DNA of 64,000 bases, taken from the NCBI GenBank assembly GCA_022749655.1, contig CP094243.1, positions 2,976,001 through 3,040,000 of the forward strand, given 5' to 3'. Both the position numbers and the translations under genes were made by a program. The notes under the pieces are model-generated. The model did not search any database and was not told the origin of the DNA. It worked only from the letters and a program-made list of their open reading frames with translations. Of the stretch, positions 18,865 through 28,457 are shown in pieces (the first letter of the stretch is position 1; each line of letters starts with the position of its first letter). The DNA is from Xanthomonas phaseoli pv. phaseoli (GTDB lineage Bacteria > Pseudomonadota > Gammaproteobacteria > Xanthomonadales > Xanthomonadaceae).

Positions 18865-19064
18865 GTGCAGGACGGTGCCGACAAATGGATGACCCGGCTA
18901 GGATACCGGCCCCTGGCGCAGCAGGTACAGGCGCGGCCGTTGCGGCGGCGTATGTCTATCCGCCATGTGTTGGGCATCCCTGAGCACTACGCTTGAAGCT
19001 GCTCGAACGGTATGCAGACAGTGTGCGCTGCTAGGTTGCAGGCCTTCCTTGAGCAACTGCACGC

Positions 19065-19340
19065 ATGCAATTCGTCGACGTCGTGGGCTGGCTCGCCAGC
19101 ATCATCCTGATTGCCACCTTGATCCGGCAGATCTACAAACAATGGCGCTCCGATGCCGCGCAGGGCGTCTCGCGCTGGTTGTTCCTCGGCCAGATCAGTG
19201 CCTCGGTGTTGTTCATCCTCTACAGCTATCTTGTTGGCAACGCGGTATTTATCGTCAGCAACGTGCTGATCCTGCTGACGGCCCTGACCGGCTACGCATT
19301 GCAGCGGATCAAGCGCCGCAAGCTGGAACGCGCAGCGTAG
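19065..19340 (+). CDS. SemiSWEET-like PQ-loop membrane protein
   Basis: A 91-residue protein with three hydrophobic helices (residues 5-22, 38-60 and 63-82), a positive loop (RQIYKQWRSDAAQGVSRWLF) after helix 1 and an arginine/lysine-rich tail. Length, topology and the loop fit bacterial SemiSWEETs, which dimerise to transport sugars. The canonical PQ pair is replaced by RQ. The gene stands alone between moeA (divergent) and the exonuclease gene (convergent). Confidence 0.7.
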   Translation: MQFVDVVGWLASIILIATLIRQIYKQWRSDAAQGVSRWLFLGQISASVLFILYSYLVGNAVFIVSNVLILLTALTGYALQRIKRRKLERAA

Positions 19341-19381
19341 ACAGGCTGCGTGACCTTCAGCCAGCCGGCCGGCTGAGCTAG

Positions 19382-20371
19382 TCAGCTGGTATTCTCACCG
19401 ACTTGCGTGGTTTTGCGATCCAGCTGTGCCCTTCTTCGCAACGACTTTCTTGACCGCCTTTTTGCCGTGCCACCGAGCGTCTTCTTGGCGGATGCCTTGG
19501 GCAAGGCCGCCTTTTTCGCTGCGCCCGGCTTGCGCACGTTGGCAATGAGCCTGGCATCGGCCGCTGCTTCAGTGGTGGCATCCGGCACGCGCACGCTGAT
19601 CCAGGTGGGTGCATGATCGCTGGCCTTTTCCAGCGCACGTACCCACTTGTGGACGCCGGCGTCCTGCAGGCCGGGCGCCAGCGTGCGATTGAGCAGCAGA
19701 TGGTCGATGCGCAACCCACGGTCGCGCGCAAAGTGCTGACGGAAGTAATCCCAGAATGTATAGATCGGCGTCTGGCCATGGATTGCCAGCAGGCTGTCGG
19801 TCCAGCCCTGTGCTAGCAGGGTCTGGTAGGCCGCCCGGCTCTCCGGCTGCAGCAAGGCATCCTTGCGCCAGCCCTTGGGGTCGTAGATATCCGCATCGGT
19901 GGGCACTACATTGAAGTCGCCGATCAGCGCCACCGGATGCGGCAGGTCCACCAGCGTTTTCGCGTGCCGGATCAGGCGCTCGAACCATGCAAGCTTGTAG
20001 TCGAACTTCGGCCCGGGCTGCGGGTTGCCGTTAGGCAAATACAGGCAGGCCACCACCACGCCATGAATCGCCGCCTCCAGGTAGCGGCTTTGCGTGTCGC
20101 GCGGATCCCAGGGCAACCCGCGACGAATTTCCACTGGTTCGGTTCCCCGCGCGAGCAAGGCCACGCCATTCCAGGACTTCTCGCCCTGCCAAATCACACC
20201 GTACCCCGCATCGCGGATCGCCTGCTCCGGAAATGCGGCCTGCGTCGATTTCAATTCCTGCAGGCCCACGATGTCCGGCTGCTCGCGCTGCAGCCATTCC
20301 AGCAGATGCGGCAAACGGCTGGTAATACCATTGACGTTGAACGTCGCGATCTTGCGTGAGGTAGCTGACAT
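19382..20371 (-). CDS. xthA: exodeoxyribonuclease III (frame broken in the basic tail)
   Basis: An AP endonuclease/3'-exonuclease for base excision repair. The exonuclease-endonuclease-phosphatase fold motifs are present: KIATFNVNGITSRLPHLLEW, DIVGLQELKS, LIGDFNVVPTDADIYDP, RGLRIDHLLLN and the catalytic EKASDHAPTW. The start MSATSRK is at 20371. After the catalytic domain there is a lysine-rich tail. Its frame breaks near 19463: restoring one G there gives KKAVKKVVAKKGTAGSQNH and a stop at 19395 (about 325 residues), more plausible than the arginine-rich read-through ending at 19382. Confidence 0.88.
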   Translation of the reverse strand: MSATSRKIATFNVNGITSRLPHLLEWLQREQPDIVGLQELKSTQAAFPEQAIRDAGYGVIWQGEKSWNGVALLARGTEPVEIRRGLPWDPRDTQSRYLEAAIHGVVVACLYLPNGNPQPGPKFDYKLAWFERLIRHAKTLVDLPHPVALIGDFNVVPTDADIYDPKGWRKDALLQPESRAAYQTLLAQGWTDSLLAIHGQTPIYTFWDYFRQHFARDRGLRIDHLLLNRTLAPGLQDAGVHKWVRALEKASDHAPTWISVRVPDATTEAAADARLIANVRKPGAAKKAALPKASAKKTLGGTAKRRSRKSLRRRAQLDRKTTQVGENTS

Positions 20372-20530
20372 GGGGCAAGTGGCCGCTTCCGTGGTGCGAC
20401 AGCATGACCGCCGCGTCATTAAGCAGATGCTCAAGCGAGGTGAAGCTTCACGACGTGCCCCAGCCCGCGCTCACGCCTGGCACACCATCCGCGCTCTTAG
20501 CCTGAAGCACACGCATTGACGGGAATTGCC

Positions 20531-21287
20531 ATGCGACATTCAGCTCTGTTGATCGGCCTTGCGCTCTGCGCCAGTTGCTCGCGCAGCCCGCCGTCGGTCA
20601 CCCCGCCCGGCGCACCGGAAACTCCCAAGACCAATGTGCTGGAAGCCGGCGCGAAGGTCCTGCAGCCCAGCGGCCCGGTCGGCAAGCTGGACATCTATCT
20701 GGTCGGCTTCCATCCGATGAAGGATGCACCAGATGAGCAAATGGAGGCGCATCACTATTGCCAGCAGGTCAATGAAGATCTTGCGCAATGCGCGCTCTAC
20801 GACGGCAACACCGACCGCGCCAACCTCACCGGCATCGAATACATCATCTCGGAGAGCTTGTTTGCGCAGCTGCCGGCACACGAGCGCAACTTTTGGCATC
20901 CGCACAACGGCGAAATTCTTTCCGGCCAGCTCTCTGCGCCCAACCTGCCGCAGATCGCAGAGAAGGAACTGATGCGCAGCAAGATCAACAGCTACGGCAA
21001 GACCTGGCACACCTGGCATTCGCGCAAGGGCACCGCGCCCGGCGACACCTTGCCGCTGGGCGAGCCGATGCTGGCATGGTCGTTCAATCGCGATGGCGAG
21101 CTGCAAGCAAGCGTTGATTGCGCAACGCGATCAGGCCGTTTCGGTGTCCACCGCAGAGCGCCGCGCCAACCGTCAAGATCTTGTGCCGCTGGCAAAGCCA
21201 CAAGAGGGTGTGGATGCATTGCGTGCACATTTTCCCGACGCCCAACCCATTCCCGGGGTGACCGACGCAGACGGCAAGCACCGCTGA
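20531..21287 (+). CDS. OBAP-like (DUF1264) lipoprotein (frame broken once)
   Basis: About 251 residues. The N-terminus is a lipoprotein signal, MRHSALLIGLALCASC, with a Cys after ALCAS. The body matches the DUF1264/OBAP (oil body-associated protein) family, with HPMKDAPDEQMEAHHYC and CALYDGNTDRANLTGIEYI, then FWHPHNGEILSGQL and MLAWSFNRDGEL. Near 21100-21105 the frame changes; the correct end QALIAQRDQAVSVST ... GVTDADGKHR is in another frame and stops at 21287. Family function is unknown. Confidence 0.75.
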
Positions 21288-21490
21288 GCCCTGAAAAGAC
21301 CCTGCCGCAGAACGTGCCCCAGGTTCAGGCATGGCGCACATACTTGCAAAACGCTCGAGCCTGGAAAAACTCGCGATGCAACCGGCAGTGCGCACGTATC
21401 ATGCACACGTTACGCGCGCCAGATGTCGAGCGATTCCCCGCCGCGCTCGCAGCGCACTCAGTGAACGCAGTACTGCGAGAGTCTCTGCCG

Positions 21491-22659
21491 CTAAGGGACA
21501 AACCCTGCACGCACGCAACCATCGTGCTTGTGCTTGAACATGTCGTAGCCCCGCACAGCGTCTTCCAGCGGCATCTTGTGGGTCAGCAGAAAGTCGGATT
21601 TCAAACGCCCGGCCTGTGCCAGTTCCAGCAACTTGGGCACATAACGCTGCCCATGTTGCTGCGCAGTCCGCACCGTCAGTCCCTTGTTCATCACCGCACC
21701 CAGCGGAAACTTGTCCATCACCCCGTAGACGCCCAGTATCGACAGGATGCCGCCCTTGCGGCAGGCCAGAATCGCCTCGCGTAGCGCCTGGCCGCGATCG
21801 GTGTGCAAGTGCAAAGCCTGCTTGACCCGATCGTAGGCATGACCGTTGCCGGTGCCATGCGCCTCCATGCCGACCGCATCGATACAGGCATCCGGGCCAC
21901 GCCCACCGGTCATTTCGCGCAGGACATCCACCACGCTGTCGACCGTCGAATAATCGATCACTTCCACACCCAACACATCGCGCGCCATTGCCAACCGCTC
22001 CGGCAAGCGGTCGATGCCGATCACGCGCGCTGCGCCCAAGATACGTGCACTCTGCTGGGCCATCAGCCCCACGCCACCGCACCCCCATACCGCCACCGTG
22101 TCGCCGGGCTGGATATCGCAAAAATCTGCACCCATGAAGCCAGTCGGCCCGGCATCCGAGAGAAACAGCGCATCCTCATCGGACACACCATCGGGCACCT
22201 CGAAACACCCCACATCCGCGTGCGGCACGCGAATGTAGGTTGCGTGCGAACCTGCGTAGCCGCCAAAGGCGTGCGTATAGCCGTAAATTCCGGCGGTTGC
22301 ATGCCCAAGCAACGGCTCCTGCATTTCCCAGTTGGGGTTGGTGTTGTCGCACAACGAAAATTCCTTGCGCTGGCAATGCCAGCAACCGCCACAGGAAATA
22401 AACGACGGCACCACCACGCGCTGGCCCACACGTACGTTCTTCACCCCGGGGCCTACTTCCACCACCGTTCCCATGAACTCGTGGCCGATGACATCGCCCT
22501 CGCGCATGGTCGGCAGATAGCCGTCGATAAAGTGCAGATCAGAGCCGCAGGTGGTGGTAAGCCCAACTTTCAGGATCGCATCGCGGGGTTGACCAGTACC
22601 GGGTCGGGCACGGTTTCCACGCGCAAAGCGTTGACGCCATTCCAGCAAAGTGCTCGCAC
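21491..22659 (-). CDS. zinc-dependent alcohol dehydrogenase (frame broken near the start)
   Basis: A medium-chain dehydrogenase of about 389 residues, near the glutathione-independent formaldehyde/alcohol dehydrogenase group. Catalytic zinc: TTCGSDLHFI and GHEFMGTVVEVG. Structural zinc: SCGGCWHCQRKEFSLCDN. NAD binding: VAVWGCGGVGLMAQQSARI. The GTG at 22659 has GAGGAGG eight bases upstream and begins RALCWNGVNALRVETVPDPV, matching the family. The frame then breaks in a C run (22584-22587, plus-strand GGGG); one extra C gives NPRDAILKVG. It is the last gene of a three-gene minus-strand set. Confidence 0.83.
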
Positions 22660-22671
22660 AAAAAGCCCTCC

Positions 22672-23202
22672 TCACGAATGCGCGTGCGCCGATGTCCGCG
22701 CCGATGGGTTATGCAACAAGGTCGGCACCTCGCCGGCTTCCAGCCAAGCGCGCAGTCGCCGCAGCCCCTTGCCGGCCAACACGTACGGAGCGGGATTCAC
22801 CAGCTTGGTCAACACCTGCGCCAGCACGCCTTCGACCGCATAGTGCAGGCTGAGCGTCGCTTCGCTGGCTTCGCGTCCGTGCGCACGGTGCACCTGCAGG
22901 ACGATGGTGAGCTGCAGACCATGTTCGCCGTCGGCGTCGTAGCGCACCGATTCACCCAGCCGCGCATCTGCGCGGCGCAAGTTCACTGTCAGCTCCTGAT
23001 GCAATGGCGCATGCAGCTTCCAGCGGGACGCGTGGCCGTCGCCGGAGACCAGCTCGGCGGCGCCCTCTAACACGCGTTGCTGCACCTTGGCATCGCACCA
23101 GGCATCCAGTATCTGATGAGGTTCGGCACGGATGGTCATGCTGCGCACGATGTGCGTGCCGTCATCGTCGGTGCGTACCGGATCGATCGGTAATGCAGCC
23201 AT
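22672..23202 (-). CDS. SRPBCC-fold (cyclase/dehydrase-like) protein
   Basis: A 176-residue soluble protein. The N-terminal TIRAEPHQILDAWCDAKVQQ, the basic middle and the C-terminal long helix (LAQVLTKLVNPAPYVLAGKG) fit the SRPBCC/polyketide-cyclase-like ligand-binding fold, often next to oxidoreductases. It sits between a DUF4142 gene and the alcohol dehydrogenase with short gaps (3 and 12 bases), so the three are likely co-transcribed. The ligand is unknown. Confidence 0.65.
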   Translation of the reverse strand: MAALPIDPVRTDDDGTHIVRSMTIRAEPHQILDAWCDAKVQQRVLEGAAELVSGDGHASRWKLHAPLHQELTVNLRRADARLGESVRYDADGEHGLQLTIVLQVHRAHGREASEATLSLHYAVEGVLAQVLTKLVNPAPYVLAGKGLRRLRAWLEAGEVPTLLHNPSARTSAHAHS

Positions 23203-23205
23203 GGC

Positions 23206-23784
23206 TTAGCGGGCTCCGGCATTCTTGCCGGCGGCCTGCAATTCCTTGGCACTGCTCAGATGATCGGCGACGTGATGGCGCGTTGTCTGCAGGTGTTCGA
23301 GCACCGGCGGTGTCTTCGCCTGCGGGATCAGCTTCTTGTCGAGCGCCGTCAATGCATCGGTGTGGTCTTTCACCATCGCGGTGATATAGGCCGTTTCGAA
23401 CGCAGGACCGTCCAGCTCCTGCAGCTTCGCCAACTCCGCCTTGCCCTTCGTCATCTGCAGCTTTGCACCCGCGGCGGAGGTATCCGGTTGCCACTTGGCG
23501 ATCTTCTGGTTGTTGTCCGTGTGTTCCTTGATCATGCGCGTGGCGTAGTCGCGCGCGCCGCCTTGCACCTGCTTCTGCAATGCCAGATTTGCCGCGTTGA
23601 TTTCGCTGGTGTTGATGGCACTCAGCATGCCGAGCGCTTCGCGCTCGTCCTCGCTCGGGGTCGCTGCTCCTTTGGTTTGCGGACCGGCGGGCATTGCAGG
23701 CTGTACCTGGTTCTGTGCCTGCGCAGATAGGCCGACGCCAATGCACAGGGCCAGGACAAGAATGATCGGGCGACGTGTGTTCAT
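23206..23784 (-). CDS. DUF4142 exported protein
   Basis: A 192-residue protein with a signal peptide (LVLALCIGVGLSAQAQ) and a helical, ferritin-like DUF4142 body: EREALGMLSAINTSEINAAN, DYATRMIKEHTDNN and AYITAMVKDHTDALTAL. These proteins lie in the periplasm and are often linked to stress responses; a defined activity is not known. First gene of the set DUF4142-SRPBCC-dehydrogenase. Confidence 0.8.
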   Translation of the reverse strand: MNTRRPIILVLALCIGVGLSAQAQNQVQPAMPAGPQTKGAATPSEDEREALGMLSAINTSEINAANLALQKQVQGGARDYATRMIKEHTDNNQKIAKWQPDTSAAGAKLQMTKGKAELAKLQELDGPAFETAYITAMVKDHTDALTALDKKLIPQAKTPPVLEHLQTTRHHVADHLSSAKELQAAGKNAGAR

Positions 23785-24357
23785 GGAGGTCTCCAGCTGG
23801 ATGATGTCGCTCGATGCTGGGCCTGACTGCGTGACTCGATCGTCGCGCCAGCGTCGAGAGCTGGCGAAGGGCGCCTGCTGCAGCGCAACGCATCGTCACA
23901 TTTTATGAAGGTCACGCAGCTGCCGTTTTCTCCAACCTTGAAATCGCTGATCAAGTACCGCGCCGCATCAACTCGGCGCTCACCTGCGATGTAGCGTGAC
24001 GACTGATTTGCTGCTCTTGGTGCTGATGCCAAGGAACGCTGTAATGTGTGAGGGTATTCAAGCCTGAATCGATGCAGCTGCGCGCCTGTGATCCACGCGT
24101 TGGCCCTACATCGCATGCCTCACGGGGGCGACCAGCAGTGCGCCGCGGATAAAGGCGCGGGGATCGTTGTCCAGCCGCTATACGTGCATGCCGTGCTGCA
24201 ATCGCCGCACTGGCAGTACAGTGGCTGTGCATGCGCACCGCGAACCGGTCTGTTCCGCATCAAGGCACAGTCGCCCAGCGGGAAGCGCGCATTGCAGCGC
24301 CGCAACGTCGAAATCACGGCATATGCTCAGGCTTACTGCATCTGGCCAGCAGCCACG
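23785..24357. other. intergenic, nothing recognised
   Basis: About 570 bases upstream of the DUF4142 gene. I see no family-like frame, tRNA or repeat. Confidence 0.4.
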
Positions 24358-24573
24358 TCATGCTCCAGGATCAGCCGGCCCCAGCTGATTGGCGGCCAAT
24401 ATCTCGTCGATACGTTTGACGATCTGCGCCGCCTGCTCCTGCGATTGCGCCGCACCGATGATTTTCTCGGAGCGGGCCCGGAACACATCCCAGAAGTCGT
24501 CCGGGTGCCGACTGCGCATGTCCGGCAGGGCCTCGGCAAGCTGCTTCAATTGTGCATCGATGTCAGGTGTCAT
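24358..24573 (-). CDS. small conserved hypothetical protein
   Basis: A 71-residue acidic, probably helical protein (MTPDIDAQLKQLAEALPDMR, then FWDVFRARSEKIIGAAQSQE). I chose the ATG at 24573 because GAGGAG lies six bases upstream; a GTG at 24597 is possible. No motif points to a function. Confidence 0.6.
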   Translation of the reverse strand: MTPDIDAQLKQLAEALPDMRSRHPDDFWDVFRARSEKIIGAAQSQEQAAQIVKRIDEILAANQLGPADPGA

Positions 24574-24655
24574 CACGGTCTCCTCTGCTGTGCTCACGCT
24601 AACGCTCCGCCGGTGAGCCTGATGCCAACGCCGCGCTCAGACCGCGTTATCCGCA

Positions 24656-25164
24656 TCACAAACGGAAGCGAACACCGAGTGTGCAAGTCCGCTCGGGCGA
24701 TGCGATCTCGCGCGGGAAATCACCAGGCCGCTGACCGAAATAATCGCTGGCCGTGATGCCGAGCAGATGGGTGGCCTCAGCAAACCAGGGTCTTGATGAC
24801 GATTGGCGAGCAGCGCACCAGCACCTGCCCACTTCGCCACCGGCGCGCGCCACCTGCATGCCGGTCACGCGTTGCAAGGCCGCAGCCACGCTGTTGTCGG
24901 GCAGCTTGCCGATGTCTTCGGCGACGATGGAATCGCTGATTTCCGCGTTCGATTGCTTGATCGCGATGACGCCTTTACGCTGCTGCGCACGCCTTTGGCC
25001 TGCACCGCCTCCAACGTGGACGTGGCCGGCGTCGCGCCATCGGCGTTGGCCGCGGCCTGTTGCGCCGCCGCATCGCAATTCAGGGCAAGTCCGATGCATA
25101 AACCCCGCGGCCGATACGTGACGGCACGCCGCGCGCCAGACGCCTGCTGCGGTGGAACAAGCAT
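24656..25164 (-). pseudogene. remnant of a TonB-dependent receptor
   Basis: The N-terminal part has an exported start (MLVPPQQAS ... LALNCDAAAQQ) and the plug signature AEISDSIVAEDIGKLPDNSV followed by AALQRVTGMQVARAGGEV. Immediately after that comes a receptor C-terminus: VEATHLLGITASDYFG... and the final ERTCTLGVRFRL (a terminal aromatic is usual in outer-membrane barrels, here Leu). Most of the plug and barrel, roughly 2 kb in intact relatives, is missing. The N-terminal pieces are also in two frames. The gene is dead. Confidence 0.85.
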
Positions 25165-25414
25165 GATGGCCTCCTGGGGCAGGCACTGCGACAATGCGGC
25201 TGGGCGCGCTGCGCAAGACAGGCAAACCGGGCCGCACGAGCCGCGCGACGGTGTTGAACAAGGCCGAAATTACAGCCGTGACGCTCGCACTGCAGCGTGA
25301 TCGCGTCCGTCATCGCGCCACGATCATGACGCGCCTTTCATCAACAGCGAGGTGCGTGCGTGTCGTGGGCACAACTGCACATCGCAGCTGCTGCGTTTGC
25401 GCGACAATGGCCAC

Positions 25415-26557
25415 ATGAGCAGCCACGACATCTCTCCCGCCGACGCCCGTGCCCGCGCCCTGCATGGCGCCCTGCTGATCGACATCCGGCAACTGCATGA
25501 GCGTGCCAGCGGCCAGGCCGAAGGCGCGTTGGCGATCGAACAGAGCTCCCTGGAAACCGAGCCTGCAGTCCATTTGCCGGAGCAAGCCCGCGCAATCGTG
25601 TTGATTTGCCAGAGCGGCAAACGCTCAGCGCACACGGCCGCGATCTTGCGCGCGCACGGCTATGCGCACGTGGCGTCGGTGGCCGGTGGCACCAGCGCAT
25701 GGGCCAGCGCCGGCCTGCCGTTGGTACGCCCGACATTGCCGGTGGACGAGCAGGATTTTCTTGAGCGTTATTCACGTCATCTGCGTCTGTCCCAGGTTGG
25801 CCTGGAAGGACAGCGGCGCCTGGCGCACGCACGGGTGTTGCTGATTGGCGCAGGCGGACTAGGCTCGCCGGCAGCGTTCTATCTCGCCGCAGCCGGTGTT
25901 GGGCATCTGCGCATTGCCGACGACGACGTGGTGGACCGCAGCAACCTGCAACGTCAGATCCTGCACACCGAAGACAGCGTCGGCACTGCAAAGGTCGACT
26001 CCGCCGCACAGCGCATCACCGCGCTCAACCCGCGGGTGCACATCGAGGCGGTACAAACGCGCGTGACAGCCGACAATGTCGAAGCGCTGCTGCAGGATGT
26101 GGATGTGGTGGTGGATGGCGCAGACAATTTTCCCGCGCGGTATTTGCTCAACGATGCATGCGTCAAACTCGCTAGACCACTGGTCTACGGCGCCGTGCAG
26201 CAGTTCGAAGGACAGGTCAGCGTATTTGATGCCGGCCGGCACCGTGGTCACGCGCCCTGCTACCGCTGCCTGTTTCCCGAACCACCGCCGCCGGAATTTG
26301 CGCCCAGTTGTGCCGAGGCCGGAGTGCTCGGCGTACTGCCCGGGGTAATCGGACTCTTGCAAGCCACCGAAGCGCTCAAGTTGCTGCTCGGCATCGGAGA
26401 CGGCCTGACTGGCCGCCTGCTCAGTTTCGATGCAATGGCGATGCGCTTCCGCGACATTCGCCTGCCGCCGGACCCGCATTGCCCGGTGTGTGCGCCTGGC
26501 GCGGTATTTCGCGGTTACGCGGATTACGCGGCGTTCTGCGGCAGTGCGGTTGGTTGA
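25415..26557 (+). CDS. moeB: rhodanese-MoeB/ThiF fusion, E1-like adenylyltransferase
   Basis: A 380-residue protein. Residues 1-115 are a rhodanese domain with active-site loop VLICQSGKRSAHTAA (Cys). Residues 125-375 are an E1-like domain: ATP-binding VLLIGAGGLGSPAAFYLAAA, LYxR-type DRSNLQRQILH, the catalytic region YRCLFPEPPPPEF, and a CPVC pair near the end (with an earlier Cys) for zinc. MoeB adenylates MoaD; the rhodanese part may deliver sulfur. In eukaryotic MOCS3 the rhodanese domain is C-terminal, here it is N-terminal. It may serve both cofactor and thiamine pathways. Confidence 0.86.
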   Translation: MSSHDISPADARARALHGALLIDIRQLHERASGQAEGALAIEQSSLETEPAVHLPEQARAIVLICQSGKRSAHTAAILRAHGYAHVASVAGGTSAWASAGLPLVRPTLPVDEQDFLERYSRHLRLSQVGLEGQRRLAHARVLLIGAGGLGSPAAFYLAAAGVGHLRIADDDVVDRSNLQRQILHTEDSVGTAKVDSAAQRITALNPRVHIEAVQTRVTADNVEALLQDVDVVVDGADNFPARYLLNDACVKLARPLVYGAVQQFEGQVSVFDAGRHRGHAPCYRCLFPEPPPPEFAPSCAEAGVLGVLPGVIGLLQATEALKLLLGIGDGLTGRLLSFDAMAMRFRDIRLPPDPHCPVCAPGAVFRGYADYAAFCGSAVG

Positions 26558-26929
26558 GCGAAGCTCGCAGCAGCGTGTGCTGTCGGTCGGCTGACTGATT
26601 GGCTTGCCGCCGATGCAATACGAGGTGCATCGCTGCATTCAGCAGTTCGGCGAGCTAGGCGTGGATGGCGTCTTCCGCCCTACCCTCATCCCGTCCCCAC
26701 CGGGAGAGCGGTTATCGTGCGATTGGCGCTCGATGTCGAGGCGTTGGCTTTTCTAAGGCACTCGCTTCCACGCCACGCTCAAAACGCTTAAAAGCAGCCG
26801 ACGATCATCCTGCATATTGAAGCGTCGCACCCGCACCCCGCACCCCGCACGTCGCATACGCTGCGCATCACGAAGACCCTCCAACAATGCGCGCATCATT
26901 CTGCCGGGCGCCAGCGATCGAGCACACGC
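26558..26929. other. intergenic between converging genes, nothing recognised
   Basis: About 370 bases between moeB and the second moeA, which converge. I see no clear terminator, RNA gene or repeat. Confidence 0.4.
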
Positions 26930-28150
26930 TCACAACGCGTACGGAATCACCCGCACGATCTCGCCAGCCTCGAAGCGCCGCGCCTGCTCGGGCAGCACGA
27001 TCAATGCATTGCTGTCGGCCGCGCCACGCAGTAGATGCGAGGCATCGCCACGGTGCGGCAGCGCGGTCAGACGCCCATCTTCGCCGCATTCCAATCGCCC
27101 ACGCAGGAATTCCAGCCGTTCGTGGCGCTTGTCCCATGGGCTTGCCAACGCGGCATGCCAGACCGGGCGCGGCTCGCTGCGCCCCTGCAATCCATCCAGC
27201 AACGGCACGCCATAGGCAATCAGCGTTGCCAGCACCGGGACCGGGTTGCCCGGCAGGCCAAGCACCAGGCAGCGCCCAATCTGCCCCAACACCGCCGGCA
27301 TTCCCGGGCGCATGCGCACGCGCCAGAAATGAATGCACCCCAATTCGCCGATCAGCCGCGGCAGATAATCCTTTTCACCAGCAGACACGCCGCCGCAGGT
27401 GATCACCACATCGAACGCGGCGGCCGCATCTTCCAGCATGGTGCGGATGCGCTGCGGGTCGTCCGGCAAGGTCGGCCAGGCGGTGGGCGCATAGCCAAGC
27501 GCACGCAGCTGCGCCATCAGCATGTCGCGGTTGCTGTTGTAGATCTGTCCGGGGCCGAGCGGCATGCCTGGCTCGATCAGTTCATCGCCGGTGGCCAGTA
27601 CCGCAATGGTCGGGCGTGGCGCCACCGCAAGGCGCGACACGCCAAGTGCCGCCGCCAGGCCAATCCGCGCCGGCGTCAGCACCTGCCCGGCCTGGATCAC
27701 CAGGTCGCCGGCACGCACGTCGCTGCCGGCCAGGCGCACCGCTGCACCCGGTGCAGGCGTGGTCTGAAACCGCACCATGCCGTCGCGTTCGTCGGCATCT
27801 TCCTTGGCAATCACGGTATCGGCGCCATCGGGCAATGGCGCGCCGGTGGTGATACGCAGGCATTGCCCGGCGCCCAGTGTGCCGGCCCAGCGCTCGCCGG
27901 CAAACTGTTCGCCAACCAGCTGCAACGACGCATCGCCGCCAGCAACATCGGCGTGCCGCAGTGCAAAGCCATCCATCGCGCTGTTGGCAAACGGCGGCAG
28001 CGCCAGCGGTGCGATCAGGTCGCCGGCAGAGATCCGCCCATCGGCACGCGAGGTGGCGATGTTTTCATCGGGCGAACGGTTGCTGGCCGCGACGCTGCGC
28101 AGAATCTGCAGCGCCTGCGCATACGGAATACGGGAAGGATAATCGGTCAT
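26930..28150 (-). CDS. moeA: molybdopterin molybdenumtransferase MoeA, copy 2
   Basis: A 406-residue intact MoeA. It has the N-terminal PPFANSAMDGFALRHADV, LRITTGAPLPDGADTVIAKE, the middle RPTIAVLATGDELIEPGMPL, the conserved ITCGGVSAGEKDYLP and the C-terminal LVLGLPGNPVPVLATL. All canonical loops are present, unlike copy 1 at 17.6-18.9 kb. It converges with the rhodanese-moeB fusion. MoeA inserts molybdenum into the cofactor used by NasA. Confidence 0.92.
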   Translation of the reverse strand: MTDYPSRIPYAQALQILRSVAASNRSPDENIATSRADGRISAGDLIAPLALPPFANSAMDGFALRHADVAGGDASLQLVGEQFAGERWAGTLGAGQCLRITTGAPLPDGADTVIAKEDADERDGMVRFQTTPAPGAAVRLAGSDVRAGDLVIQAGQVLTPARIGLAAALGVSRLAVAPRPTIAVLATGDELIEPGMPLGPGQIYNSNRDMLMAQLRALGYAPTAWPTLPDDPQRIRTMLEDAAAAFDVVITCGGVSAGEKDYLPRLIGELGCIHFWRVRMRPGMPAVLGQIGRCLVLGLPGNPVPVLATLIAYGVPLLDGLQGRSEPRPVWHAALASPWDKRHERLEFLRGRLECGEDGRLTALPHRGDASHLLRGAADSNALIVLPEQARRFEAGEIVRVIPYAL

Positions 28151-28457
28151 GCCGCGCAGGATACCAGCGCATCGCCAACGCGAAGGGTGGCGGCGCCACG
28201 CGTCGGCAACAGGAGATGGGCTTTGACAACGCGTTGCGCCACGAGCGAACTTCGAATGCGCCTGCACGCGGCGCCACCCGTGCCAAGAACGAACACCTGC
28301 ACGCGGCAGGAACTGCCTCACGTGTCGATCGAACGATCGGGAGCATGCACAGAACGTTTAGAACCCTGCCTGCAAGCGGCGAGCTAGCCGCACAGCCCAA
28401 CCGATCTGCGCGCCTCCCAACCGCCTGAACATCACGCCTCAGGCGGCCTGGACGCCG
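28151..28457. other. intergenic with an inverted repeat beyond der
   Basis: About 300 bases. Near the der end an 8-bp inverted repeat (CCGCCTGA and TCAGGCGG, about 28424-28453) could end the der transcript, but it has no U tract. Nothing else recognised. Confidence 0.35.
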
